Assembly (NCBI GenBank): GCA_012514855.1
Contig: JAAYZL010000268.1
Span: 1 to 7,623, forward strand
Reading direction: 5' to 3'
Length of the DNA stretch: 7,623 nucleotides
Source of the DNA: Clostridiales bacterium
GTDB taxonomy: Bacteria > Bacillota_A > Clostridia > Christensenellales > Aristaeellaceae
Notes under the pieces: generated by a model
What the model was told of the DNA's origin: nothing
Database searches by the model: none
What the model saw: only the letters and a program-made list of their open reading frames with translations
Translations under genes and position numbers: made by a program
Part shown: positions 1 to 7,081 of the stretch, piece by piece
Layout: each line of letters opens with the position of its first letter
How positions within the stretch are numbered: the first letter of the stretch is position 1

Positions 1-175
1 CCGGGTTGTACATCCTCGCGAGCACGTCGAGCCGCGGGTCGGGCACCGCGACGACGCCGGTGTTCGGCTCGATCGTGCAGAAGGGGTAGTTCGCCGCCTG
101 CGCGCCCGCGGACGTGATCGCGTTGAAAAGCGTGCTCTTGCCGACGTTGGGAAGCCCCACGACGCCCAGTTTCAT
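1..175 (-). CDS. ychF: YchF/Ola1-family ATPase (N-terminal part, cut by window edge)
   Basis: The first 58 residues are visible; the rest lies beyond the left edge. The protein starts [20 protein letters not shown], and residues 7-14 are a P-loop (G1/Walker A, GLPNVGKS). The later stretch containing [12 protein letters not shown] and VPDPRLD is diagnostic of YchF/Ola1 rather than of Obg or Era. Family knowledge: YchF is a universally conserved TRAFAC P-loop protein that prefers ATP over GTP, binds ribosomes, and has been linked to oxidative-stress tolerance. The ATG overlaps the pgcA stop codon as ATGA, with a GGAGG at 190-186 about 10 nt upstream inside pgcA, so translation is probably coupled. 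It is the last visible gene of the leftward operon. The G4 specificity motif and TGS domain are not in view, so nucleotide preference cannot be checked. Confidence 0.95.
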   Translation of the reverse strand, partial: MKLGVVGLPNVGKSTLFNAITSAGAQAANYPFCTIEPNTGVVAVPDPRLDVLARMYNP

Positions 176-1863
176 GCGCTTGTGTCCTCCATGCCGAGCG
201 TCCCTTTGAGGGCGCGGATGTATTGATCGAGGAGCTTCTCCGTCTCCTCATGGGACGCGCTCACCGCGCCCGCGTAGACCTTGATCTTCGGCTCCGTGCC
301 CGACGGACGCACGCACGCCCAGCCGCGGTCGAGCTCGAAGTAGAGCACGTCGCTCTTGGGCTCGTTAAGCATGTAATCGCGAATCCGGACGACGCGCGCG
401 GGGCCGATGGCTTCGGGCGGACTCTCCCGCAGCCCGTCCATCAGCTCCCGCATCCGTTGAAGCCCGTCCTTGCCGTTCAGTGTGACCGAGACCGTGCGCT
501 CGCCGAACCAGCCGTATTGCCTGTACAGCGCCTCGATCGCGTCGAGCAGCGTCATGCCCTTTTGCTTGTAGTAGCACGCGGCCTCCGCGATCAGCATGCA
601 GGCGTTGACGCCGTCCTTGTCGCGCACGTCGGTTCCCGAGAGGTAGCCGTAGCTCTCCTCGAAAGCGAACTGGAATGCGTACTCGCCGCTCTCCTCGAAC
701 TGCTGTATCTTCTCGGCGATGAACTTGAAGCCGGTCAGGACGTCGAACAGCTTGGCGCCGAAGTCCTCGCAGATCGCGCGCGCCATCTCGGTCGACACGA
801 TCGACTTCACGGCCGCGGCGTTCTTCGGGAGCTTGTTAAGCGCCTTCTTCTGCGACAGTATGTAGTGCAAGAGGACGCAGCCGATCTGGTTGCCGTCGAG
901 CAGCTTCGCCTCGCCCGACCGGGTCAGGCACGCGACGCCGACGCGGTCGCAGTCCGGGTCGGTGGCGACCGAGAGGTCGGCCTTCAATTTCTCCTGCAAT
1001 TTGATCGCCAGGTCGAACGCGTCGCGCTCCTCGGGGTTCGGCACGCGCACCGTCGGGAACGCGCCGTCGGGTTTTTCCTGCTCGGGCACGACGTGGACGT
1101 TTTCGATGCCGATCTCCTTCAGAATCCTGCGCACCGGCGCGTTCCCGGAGCCGTGCAGCGGCGTGTAGACGATGTTGAGCTCCTTCCCCATCGCGCACGC
1201 GAGCGGCGGGTTCACGAGCAGCCCCTTGACCGCCTCGATGTATTGGTCGTCGATGTCCCTGCCGATGGTGACCAGCAGCCCGGCTTCGCGCGCCGCATTT
1301 TCGTCCATCGGCCGGGCGTCGAAGTAGCCGATGTCCTGCAGTTTCTCGGTGATCCTGTCCGCGCGCTCGGGCGGGAGCTGGCCGCCGTCCTCCCAGTAGA
1401 CCTTGTAGCCGTTGTACTGGGGCGGGTTGTGGCTGGCGGTGATGACGATGCCGGCGAGGCAGTGGAGCCTTCGGACCGCGAACGACAGGATCGGCACCGG
1501 GCGCAGCGCGTCGAACAGATACGCCCGGACGCCCTGCGACGCGAGGATCAGCGCCGCCTCCTTCGCGAATTCCTGGGAAAAGCGCCGGGAGTCGTAGCCG
1601 ACGGCGACGCCCCGCCCCGCGCCGCCGTTTTCCCGGACCAGCGCGGCGAGCGCGAGCGTCGCGCGGCCGACGGTAAACCGGTTCATCCGGTTCGTCCCGA
1701 GCCCCAAGACGCCGCGCATGCCGGCGGTTCCGAACGAGAGCTCGCGGTAGAAGCGATCCTCAAGCTCCGCGGGGTCTTTTGCGGCCTCGCGGAGCTCCGT
1801 CTGCGCCGCCTCGTCGCCTGCGGCGCTCGCAAGCCACCGGCGGTATTCGTCGACGGGAGTCAT
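172..1863 (-). CDS. pgcA: Phosphoglucomutase / phosphomannomutase (alpha-phosphohexomutase family, PgcA-like)
   Basis: A complete 563-residue alpha-D-phosphohexomutase. It interconverts glucose-1-phosphate and glucose-6-phosphate (or the mannose equivalents) in the cytoplasm, feeding UDP-glucose, glycogen and envelope polymer synthesis. All four active-site signatures are visible: the catalytic serine loop TASHNPP with Ser144; the metal-binding loop DPDCDR at 302-307; the sugar-recognition loop FEESYG at 401-406; and the phosphate-binding loop RPSGTEPK at 519-526. The N-terminal FGTAGMRG (44-51) is also typical. Length and layout resemble Bacillus subtilis PgcA (about 580 residues) rather than the shorter GlmM or PMM types. 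The ATG overlaps the stop of the ferritin-like gene as ATGA. An AAGGAGGG at 1874-1867 sits only 3-4 nt upstream, which is close but strong. Glucose versus mannose preference cannot be read from the sequence. Confidence 0.95.
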   Translation of the reverse strand: MTPVDEYRRWLASAAGDEAAQTELREAAKDPAELEDRFYRELSFGTAGMRGVLGLGTNRMNRFTVGRATLALAALVRENGGAGRGVAVGYDSRRFSQEFAKEAALILASQGVRAYLFDALRPVPILSFAVRRLHCLAGIVITASHNPPQYNGYKVYWEDGGQLPPERADRITEKLQDIGYFDARPMDENAAREAGLLVTIGRDIDDQYIEAVKGLLVNPPLACAMGKELNIVYTPLHGSGNAPVRRILKEIGIENVHVVPEQEKPDGAFPTVRVPNPEERDAFDLAIKLQEKLKADLSVATDPDCDRVGVACLTRSGEAKLLDGNQIGCVLLHYILSQKKALNKLPKNAAAVKSIVSTEMARAICEDFGAKLFDVLTGFKFIAEKIQQFEESGEYAFQFAFEESYGYLSGTDVRDKDGVNACMLIAEAACYYKQKGMTLLDAIEALYRQYGWFGERTVSVTLNGKDGLQRMRELMDGLRESPPEAIGPARVVRIRDYMLNEPKSDVLYFELDRGWACVRPSGTEPKIKVYAGAVSASHEETEKLLDQYIRALKGTLGMEDTSA

Positions 1864-2336
1864 AGGCCCTCCTTCTGCCGGGAGAGCCTCTGAAGGTGGG
1901 CGCGCTCCTGCCCGGCGATCTCGAAAAACATCCGCCGCGCCTTCTCGTCCGCGCTCATGCGCGCGAGCTCCGTATAGAACAGTATCGAGTCCTTCTCCGA
2001 CTGGATCGCGTGGTCGAACACGGCGCCTATGTCGTCGAAGCCCTCCTTGCGCAGCGCCATCAGCCCGCCGGGGAACACGATGTCCGCCGCGATCGCCGAC
2101 AGGTACGCGTTTGTCTCGTCGTCGTAGGGGTCGAACGCGTTCCGGCTGCGCGCGGCCTCCTCGTAGAGCCGGTTGAACTCCTTGAGGTGCTGGCGCTCGT
2201 CCTCGGCGAGCGATTCGAGCATGTCGATGACCTCGCGCTTCCTGCTAACGCGCGCGGCGTTTCGGTAGAAGGTCTCGCCGCGCTTCTCCATCTCGGCGGC
2301 GATGCGCAGGCCCTCCAGGTCGTTGAACACGTGCAT
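1860..2336 (-). CDS. Ferritin-like diiron protein (rubrerythrin-related, no rubredoxin domain)
   Basis: A 158-residue all-helical protein of the ferritin-like/rubrerythrin superfamily. Two internally similar halves each supply carboxylate and histidine ligands for a diiron site: Glu17 and E47xxH50 in the first half, Glu114 and E144xxH147 in the second, each half also carrying an E...FY helix. The C-terminal CxxC rubredoxin domain of classical rubrerythrin is absent, since the protein ends shortly after the last ExxH. Family members reduce peroxide or handle iron and oxygen in anaerobes; the exact reaction here is unknown. I chose the ATG at 2336 because a GGAGGGAGG lies 7 nt upstream. A start 14 codons earlier (2378) would overlap the DUF1858 gene and add a Ser/Arg-rich leader outside the fold. 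The gene lies 19 nt after the DUF1858 gene and overlaps pgcA by 4 nt. Confidence 0.88.
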   Translation of the reverse strand: MHVFNDLEGLRIAAEMEKRGETFYRNAARVSRKREVIDMLESLAEDERQHLKEFNRLYEEAARSRNAFDPYDDETNAYLSAIAADIVFPGGLMALRKEGFDDIGAVFDHAIQSEKDSILFYTELARMSADEKARRMFFEIAGQERAHLQRLSRQKEGL

Positions 2337-2343
2337 ACGGGCG

Positions 2344-2352
2344 CCTCCCTCC
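2344..2352 (-). promoter_or_regulatory. Ribosome binding site that fixes the ferritin-like gene start
   Basis: On the minus strand this reads GGAGGGAGG, 7 nt before the ATG at 2336. It lies wholly in the 19-nt gap after the DUF1858 stop codon. It decides between this ATG and the upstream in-frame one at 2378. Confidence 0.8.
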
Positions 2353-2355
2353 GGC

Positions 2356-2556
2356 CTATTTGTCCTTGAAGTACTCATTCAGGTCCTGAACCAGCTTGTC
2401 CGCGTCGGTTCCGTGCGCGGCGCAGGCCATCTCGATCGGTTCGCCGGTCGCGCCGGGGCAGTTAAGGCAGTGCATGCCGTAGCGCATGAAGATGGGCGCG
2501 CAGCCGCGGTCGGCTCTGAGCACTTCGCCGATGGTCATGGTCTTGTCGATGATCAT
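2356..2556 (-). CDS. DUF1858 / hybrid-cluster-protein-associated redox disulfide domain protein
   Basis: A 66-residue protein consisting of one DUF1858-type domain. It starts MIIDKTMTIGEVLRAD, matching the family's N-terminal MTIGEV helix, and carries the hallmark RYGMHCLNCPG with Cys30 and Cys33 as a CxxC redox pair. Cys19 and Cys45 are additional and could take part in thiol chemistry. Family knowledge: these small domains occur beside hybrid cluster protein or fused to other redox domains and are assumed to do disulfide or sulfur chemistry; no enzymatic reaction is firmly established. It is the first gene of the leftward operon, followed by the ferritin-like gene. A GGGAGG about 10 nt upstream supports the ATG at 2556. 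No hybrid cluster protein is encoded in this window. Confidence 0.88.
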   Translation of the reverse strand: MIIDKTMTIGEVLRADRGCAPIFMRYGMHCLNCPGATGEPIEMACAAHGTDADKLVQDLNEYFKDK

Positions 2557-2592
2557 AATTTACAATCCTCCCGAATGTCTGTCTGTTCTCCC

Positions 2593-2621
2593 ATTTTACA
2601 CCAGAACGCTTTGAAAAGCAA
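2593..2621 (-). promoter_or_regulatory. Sigma-A promoter for the DUF1858-ferritin-pgcA-ychF operon
   Basis: Minus strand: -35 TTGCTT (2621-2616), a 17-nt spacer, and -10 TAAAAT (2598-2593). Transcription would begin near 2586, giving a leader of about 30 nt before the DUF1858 ATG. Spacing is ideal and each box is a reasonable match to consensus. No PerR-like palindrome was recognised around it. Confidence 0.65.
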
Positions 2622-2643
2622 GTCGGATTGCCCCCGGAGTCGC

Positions 2644-2670
2644 CCGCATCAAGGCGCTGTTAAGATGCGG
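2644..2670. promoter_or_regulatory. Inverted repeat between divergent promoters (possible operator)
   Basis: CCGCATC at 2644-2650 and GATGCGG at 2664-2670 form a perfect 7-bp inverted repeat with a 13-nt centre. It lies between the -35 box of the leftward promoter (ends 2621) and that of the rightward promoter (starts 2700). The position suits a regulator acting on one or both operons. The arms are short, so chance is possible in GC-rich DNA. No regulator gene is adjacent. Confidence 0.3.
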
Positions 2671-2699
2671 CTTTGCGCGCGCTTCCCCATCGAACGCAA

Positions 2700-2728
2700 T
2701 TGTCAACGCCGCGCATATCTGCTATAAT
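2700..2728 (+). promoter_or_regulatory. Strong sigma-A promoter (extended -10) for dapF-trkA-trkH
   Basis: -35 TTGTCA (2700-2705), a 17-nt spacer, and a consensus -10 TATAAT (2723-2728) preceded by TGC, which makes an extended -10. The predicted start is near 2735, leaving a short leader of about 25 nt before the dapF ATG, too short for a riboswitch. Confidence 0.85.
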
Positions 2729-2758
2729 GGGGGCTGAAATCGAGCCGAGGTGTTTGCG

Positions 2759-3559
<801 letters not shown>

Positions 3560-3571
3560 CGGAGGATAAGG

Positions 3572-4942
3572 ATGAACATCGTTATTGTCGGCGACGGCAA
3601 GGTCGGATATACGCTGGCGGACTACCTCTCGAAGGACGGACACGACGTAACCATCGTGGACAACAACAAAAAGGCGCTCGCGAAGGCGTCGGAGACGCTG
3701 GACGTGCTGTGCGTTCCGGGCAGCGGCGCGAACGTGCGCACGCTTCTGGAGGCGGGCGTCGAGACCGCGGACGTCGTCATCGCCGCGACGACCGGCGACG
3801 AGACGAACATGGTCTGCGCGATGATGGCGAAGCAGCTCGGCGCGAAGTACGCGATCGCGCGCGTGCGCGACCCGGACTACACCGAGGGACTGACGCTTCT
3901 CTTAAACAAGCTCGACATCGACCAGATCATCAACCCCGAGCGCGCGGCGGCCCTGGAAATCTCGCGGCTTTTGCGCTTCCCGTTCGCGACGGACATCGAG
4001 AGCTTCGCGCACGGCCGGGTCGAGATGATCGGGTTCCGCGCGGACGCGGGCGACCCGATCGTCGGCGTGCCGCTCTCGAAGCTCCGGGGCAAGATTCCGA
4101 GCGTGCAGTTCTCCGCCGTCCAGCGCGGAGCGGAAGCGCTGATCCCGGGCGGCGATTTTGAAATCCAGAGCGGCGACCACGTGTACGCGACCGGCGACCG
4201 GGACAGCGTCACGCGGTTTTTCAAGCTTCTCGGAAAGGACACGAACCGCGTCAAGAGCGCGATGCTGATCGGCGGCGGGCACGTTTCCTACTACCTCGCG
4301 CGGGCGATCGCCGGCATGGGCGTGAAGCTGAAGATCGTCGAGATCAACGAGGAAAAGTGCCGTCTGCTCTCCGAAAAGTTTCAGGACGTCGAGATCGTCC
4401 AGGGCGACGGAACCGATTCGGAGCTCCTCGAGAGCGAGAACGTGCGCGGCGAGGACGCGCTGATCTGCCTGACCGACCGCGACGAGGAGAACCTGATCGT
4501 CGGCCTCTACGGGCTGCGCGCGGGCGTGCGCAAGGTCATCGTCAAGGTCAATCACCTGAACACCATGGACGTGCTCGGCGACATGGGCCTGGGAAGCGTC
4601 ATAAGCCCGAAGCAGGCCGCCGCGAACGGCATATTGCGCTCGGTGCGCGCGCTGTCGCAGTCGAAGAGCGCGGTCATCGAAAAGGTGTACGCGATACTCG
4701 GCGGCAAGGTCGAGGCGAGCGAGTTCACGGCGCTTCCGGGCGCGGGCTTTCTGAACGTCCCGCTCCGGGACTTGAACATCAAAAAGGGCGTGCTGGTGAC
4801 CTTGATCGTGCGCGGGCGGCAGTGCATCATACCGTTCGGCGGCGACCACATCGAATCGGGCGACTCGGTGATCCTGACGGCGCTCGAGGGCACCGTGGCC
4901 AACCTCGAGGACGCGTTTGACGCGGCGGGGGCGGGGAAATGA
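3572..4942 (+). CDS. trkA: Trk potassium transport NAD-binding regulatory subunit TrkA
   Basis: A complete 456-residue TrkA with two tandem RCK units, the full-length form rather than the single-RCK KtrA. The cytoplasmic subunit binds NAD(H) and other nucleotides and gates the membrane channel TrkH. The first Rossmann fold starts at residue 1 (IVGDGKVG; GxGxxG at 7-12, with Asp30 ending strand 2). Its RCK_C part spans about 145-220. The second Rossmann fold starts near 230 (LIGGGHVS, with Glu257 as the acidic residue), and its RCK_C spans about 370-450. In the second fold the last glycine of GxGxxG is a serine (Ser239), so binding there may differ. A GGAGG at 3561-3565, 6 nt upstream, supports the start. 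It overlaps trkH by 4 nt (ATGA), as expected for a two-subunit complex. Confidence 0.96.
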   Translation: MNIVIVGDGKVGYTLADYLSKDGHDVTIVDNNKKALAKASETLDVLCVPGSGANVRTLLEAGVETADVVIAATTGDETNMVCAMMAKQLGAKYAIARVRDPDYTEGLTLLLNKLDIDQIINPERAAALEISRLLRFPFATDIESFAHGRVEMIGFRADAGDPIVGVPLSKLRGKIPSVQFSAVQRGAEALIPGGDFEIQSGDHVYATGDRDSVTRFFKLLGKDTNRVKSAMLIGGGHVSYYLARAIAGMGVKLKIVEINEEKCRLLSEKFQDVEIVQGDGTDSELLESENVRGEDALICLTDRDEENLIVGLYGLRAGVRKVIVKVNHLNTMDVLGDMGLGSVISPKQAAANGILRSVRALSQSKSAVIEKVYAILGGKVEASEFTALPGAGFLNVPLRDLNIKKGVLVTLIVRGRQCIIPFGGDHIESGDSVILTALEGTVANLEDAFDAAGAGK

Positions 4943-6378
4943 ACGCAAGGCTCGTCGTCCGGCTGATCGGCTCGGTGCTGGCGGTCGAGGGGCTGCTCAT
5001 GTTCCTGCCGCTGATCGTGTCCCTGTACTACGGCGGAGCCGACTACCCGGCGATTTTGATCTCGATCGCGATCGTGCTCGCGGCGGGGCTGCTGCTCGGC
5101 TGCGTCCGCGCGAAGAGCGAGCTGCTGCGCCCGCGCGAGGGCCTCGCGGTCGTCGCGGCGAGCTGGGTGCTGGTGTCCGCGTTCGGCGCGCTGCCGTTCG
5201 TGATCCACGGCTCGATCCCGTCGTTCGTCGACGCGTTTTTCGAGACCGTGTCCGGCTTTACGACGACCGGCTCGACGGTTTTGCAGGACGTCGAGGCCGT
5301 GCCGCGGGGCCTCCTGTTCTGGCGCAGCTTCACGCACTGGGCGGGCGGCATGGGCGTCTTGGTTCTGTCGCTCGCGCTGATCCCGAAGATGGGCGCGCGC
5401 TCGATCCACCTGATGCGCGCGGAATCGCCCGGCCCGTCCCCCGACCGGCTCGTGCCGCGCGTCGCGAAGAGCGCGAAGATACTCTACAAGATCTACCTCG
5501 GCATGTCGGTCATGCTCGTTATCGCGCTGATGCTCTGCGGGCTCGACTGGTTCGACGCGCTGACGCACATGTTCGCGACCGCCGGAACCGGCGGCTTCTC
5601 GCCCTACAACGCGTCGGTCGGGCACTTCCAGAACCTCGCGGCGGAGATGGTGCTGAGCGTGTCGATGGTCGCGTTCGGCGTCAACTTCTCGATCTACTAC
5701 CTGCTCCTCCACGGGCATTTCGCAGGCTTTTTCAAAAACAGCGAGCTCAAGACGTTCGTGTCGATCGTCGCCGCGGCGACGGTCGCGATCGCCGTCAGCA
5801 TTTTGCCGAACTACGGGAATTTCTTCACGGCGCTGCGGTACAGCTTCTTCCAGGTGACGACGCTCATCTCGACGACGGGCTTCGCGACGGCCGACTTCGC
5901 GCTGTGGCCGGTGTTTTCCCGCGCGGTCATCGTGTTTCTGATGTTCGTCGGGAGCTGCGCCGGCTCGACCGCGGGCGGCATCAAGGTCGTGCGCGCGCAG
6001 CTTCTGTGGAAGAACCTGCGCCGGGACATCCACACGAGCGTCCACCCGAACGCCGTGCGCGTCATCAAACTCGACGGCAAGCCCGTCGACGAGAAGATCA
6101 TGGGCGGCGTGCTCGGCTTTTTTTACGCGTACATGCTGATCACGATGCTCGCGACGATCGTCGTGTCGCTGGACGGCTTCTCGCTCGAGACGTCGTTCTC
6201 GGCGGTCCTGACCGCGATCTCGAACGTCGGCCCCGGCCTCGGCAACGTCGGCCCGAAGGGGAACTTCTCGATCTTCTCCGACCTCAGCACGATTACGCTG
6301 TCGATGTGCATGCTGCTCGGCAGGCTCGAAATCTTCCCGATCTTGATGCTGTTCACCCCGTCGGCGTGGAGGAAGTGA
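4939..6378 (+). CDS. trkH: Trk-type potassium transporter membrane subunit TrkH
   Basis: A complete 479-residue integral membrane protein of the TrkH/KtrB superfamily, which takes up potassium together with TrkA. Four membrane-pore-membrane repeats are visible through their selectivity-filter loops: SGFTTTG (105-111), ATAGTGGFS (213-221), ISTTGF (310-315) and ISNVGPGLG (427-435). After the third repeat comes the conserved intramembrane-loop motif GSCAGSTAGGIK (338-349). Two hydrophobic N-terminal helices at about 8-28 and 37-55 match the extra helices of TrkH over KtrB. The ATG sits inside the trkA stop as ATGA, and the upstream G-rich stretch (4927-4936) is only a weak Shine-Dalgarno match, so translation probably depends on coupling to trkA. 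The protein ends LFTPSAWRK, a typical TrkH C terminus. Ion selectivity for K+ over Na+ is inferred from the filter glycines. Confidence 0.96.
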   Translation: MNARLVVRLIGSVLAVEGLLMFLPLIVSLYYGGADYPAILISIAIVLAAGLLLGCVRAKSELLRPREGLAVVAASWVLVSAFGALPFVIHGSIPSFVDAFFETVSGFTTTGSTVLQDVEAVPRGLLFWRSFTHWAGGMGVLVLSLALIPKMGARSIHLMRAESPGPSPDRLVPRVAKSAKILYKIYLGMSVMLVIALMLCGLDWFDALTHMFATAGTGGFSPYNASVGHFQNLAAEMVLSVSMVAFGVNFSIYYLLLHGHFAGFFKNSELKTFVSIVAAATVAIAVSILPNYGNFFTALRYSFFQVTTLISTTGFATADFALWPVFSRAVIVFLMFVGSCAGSTAGGIKVVRAQLLWKNLRRDIHTSVHPNAVRVIKLDGKPVDEKIMGGVLGFFYAYMLITMLATIVVSLDGFSLETSFSAVLTAISNVGPGLGNVGPKGNFSIFSDLSTITLSMCMLLGRLEIFPILMLFTPSAWRK

Positions 6379-6405
6379 CCGGCATTGCCGGAAATTGCGA
6401 TTTTT
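6379..6405 (+). terminator. Weak candidate terminator after trkH
   Basis: CCGGC-ATT-GCCGG (6379-6391) forms a 5-bp GC hairpin directly after the trkH stop codon. A T5 run follows only 9 nt later (6401-6405). The displaced T-run makes intrinsic termination inefficient at best, so some read-through into rpsO is possible. Confidence 0.3.
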
Positions 6406-6417
6406 GTGTGAAGTGCG

Positions 6418-6446
6418 TTTACAAACAGTTTCCAGTATGGTACAAT
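6418..6446 (+). promoter_or_regulatory. Sigma-A promoter (extended -10) for rpsO
   Basis: -35 TTTACA (6418-6423), a 17-nt spacer, and -10 TACAAT (6441-6446) preceded by TGG, an extended -10. Transcription would start near 6453, leaving about 100 nt of leader before the rpsO ATG, unusually long next to the other two promoters here. Confidence 0.8.
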
Positions 6447-6453
6447 GATCCAT

Positions 6454-6555
6454 GCGGCAGAATAGAATCGCCGCGATTGAACCGCGGGCTCGGTTTGCCG
6501 ACTCTCCGACGGCATACGGGGCTGGCGGGAATGCGAAACAGGAGGAGATTTTGTC
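6454..6555 (+). promoter_or_regulatory. rpsO leader with possible three-way junction (candidate S15 autoregulatory site)
   Basis: In the plus-strand RNA a first hairpin pairs GCGGC (6454-6458) with GCCGC (6470-6474). Then CCGC (6482-6485) can pair with GCGG (6525-6528), enclosing two hairpins: CGG/CCG (6491-6493/6498-6500, loop UUUG) and CUCCG/CGGGG (6504-6508/6517-6521). That is a three-way junction. Known biology: S15 represses its own translation through leader structures, and S15 recognises three-way junctions in 16S rRNA and in Geobacillus rpsO mRNA. The stems are short and GC-rich, so the fold is a hypothesis. The Shine-Dalgarno GGAGGAG lies downstream at 6541-6547. Confidence 0.35.
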
Positions 6556-6816
6556 ATGGTCATCAACAAGCAGGAAATCATGGAAACCTATGCCCGCCAC
6601 GAGGGCGACACCGGCTCCCCCGAGGTGCAGATCGCGCTGCTCACCGCGCGCATCAACCACCTGAACGAGCACCTGAAGGTGCACAAGAAGGATCACCACT
6701 CCCGGCGCGGCCTTCTGCTGATGGTCGGCCAGAGGCGCGGCCTGCTGGACTACCTCAAGTCGACCGACATCGAGAGCTACCGCACGCTGATCGCGAAGCT
6801 CGGCCTGCGCAAGTAA
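6556..6816 (+). CDS. rpsO: 30S ribosomal protein S15
   Basis: A complete 86-residue S15, a primary 16S rRNA-binding protein of the small-subunit platform. The family core is plainly visible: [16 protein letters not shown] (15-30), [19 protein letters not shown] (36-54), and the C-terminal [12 protein letters not shown]. The DHHSRRGL segment carries the residues that contact the rRNA three-way junction. The protein is about three residues shorter at the N terminus than Bacillus S15 (89 residues). The start is nevertheless secure, with GGAGGAG at 6541-6547, 8 nt upstream. The gene has its own promoter and leader, and pnp follows after 323 nt, the conserved rpsO-pnp order. Confidence 0.98.
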   Translation: MVINKQEIMETYARHEGDTGSPEVQIALLTARINHLNEHLKVHKKDHHSRRGLLLMVGQRRGLLDYLKSTDIESYRTLIAKLGLRK

Positions 6817-6870
6817 TCCCTCTCTCCCCCGGAACCTCGGCGCTTCGCGCGCTGCCTCAAACGGCATTTC

Positions 6871-6905
6871 CTGCGCCGCCGCCGGACATCCGCGCGGCGG
6901 CGCAG
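6871..6905 (+). terminator. Large GC-rich hairpin after rpsO (terminator or RNA-processing stem)
   Basis: A perfect 12-bp inverted repeat: CTGCGCCGCCGC (6871-6882) pairs with GCGGCGGCGCAG (6894-6905). The 11-nt centre can add CGG/CCG around an ACAT loop with one bulged C, giving about 15 bp. Only TTT follows, then GCAGACGG, so it lacks a good U-tract. It may be a weak rpsO terminator, or a double-stranded processing site like those in the rpsO-pnp gap of Escherichia coli, where RNase III cuts the pnp leader. The sequence alone does not decide. Confidence 0.55.
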
Positions 6906-6962
6906 TTTGCAGACGGAAACCATTTCTTCGCACATGGACGCTAGGGTGCGAAACACTGCCGG

Positions 6963-6997
6963 CGATTTTGCCAAGCCCTTCGGGGTTGTCAAAATCG
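6963..6997 (+). other. Hairpin H1 with cUUCGg tetraloop
   Basis: CGATTTTG (6963-6970) pairs with CAAAATCG (6990-6997), 8 bp. Above a small internal loop, GCCC (6975-6978) pairs with GGGT (6983-6986, including one G-U pair) around a UUCG loop closed by C-G. The cUUCGg tetraloop is exceptionally stable only when read as plus-strand RNA, which hints at function in transcripts going toward pnp. Confidence 0.6.
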
Positions 6998-7020
6998 GTC
7001 GCCAAGGGACCGAATTTGAC
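6988..7020 (+). other. Hairpin H2, mutually exclusive with H1 and H3
   Basis: The 13-nt arms GTCAAAATCGGTC (6988-7000) and GACCGAATTTGAC (7008-7020) pair at 12 of 13 positions, with one A-A mismatch and a 7-nt loop. The left arm uses the 3' arm of H1 and the right arm uses the 5' arm of H3, so H2 cannot coexist with either. Confidence 0.55.
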
Positions 7021-7040
7021 GAATGCAATTCGGCAAATTC
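7012..7040 (+). other. Hairpin H3
   Basis: GAATTTG (7012-7018) pairs with CAAATTC (7034-7040). After one A-G mismatch, CGAAT (7020-7024) pairs with ATTCG (7028-7032) around a GCA loop: 12 bp in total. It can form together with H1 but not with H2. Confidence 0.6.
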
Positions 7041-7049
7041 ACCGCAGGC

Positions 7050-7081
7050 GGCTTGAAATTCCAGTGGAATTTCAACCTTTT
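7050..7081 (+). terminator. Hairpin H4 followed by T4, terminator-like, upstream of pnp
   Basis: TTGAAATTCC (7053-7062) pairs perfectly with GGAATTTCAA (7066-7075) around an AGT loop. A GG/CC extension (7050-7051/7076-7077, with one bulged C) adds two pairs. TTTT follows directly at 7078-7081. Shape and position suit an intrinsic terminator or attenuator between rpsO and pnp, but the U-run is short and the stem is AT-rich. An 8-nt direct repeat CGCAGGCG (7043-7050 and 7082-7089) brackets it. Confidence 0.4.

Noticed and set aside
223..1893. A 556-codon open frame on the plus strand opposite pgcA
   Set aside because: Its composition (Arg/Ala/Val/Leu/Asp-rich, low complexity) and complete overlap with a phosphohexomutase having all active-site motifs mark it as a shadow.
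2337..2378. N-terminal 14-codon extension of the ferritin-like protein
   Set aside because: It would overlap the DUF1858 gene and add residues outside the ferritin-like fold, while an excellent Shine-Dalgarno sits 7 nt before the internal ATG at 2336.
4552..7005. An 817-codon open frame on the minus strand spanning the end of trkA, all of trkH and rpsO
   Set aside because: It is antisense to three firmly identified genes. It is rich in Arg, Asp, His and Ala with no recognisable domain, as expected for a shadow frame in GC-rich coding DNA.
6986..7014. TTGTCA at 6986-6991 as the -35 box of a pnp promoter
   Set aside because: No acceptable -10 hexamer lies 16-18 nt downstream, and the sequence is better explained as hairpin arms.
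6777..7028. An 83-codon minus-strand frame over the rpsO-pnp gap
   Set aside because: It has no ribosome binding site or recognisable domain, it overlaps the rpsO end and the hairpin element, and its Arg-rich stretch comes from the GC palindrome.
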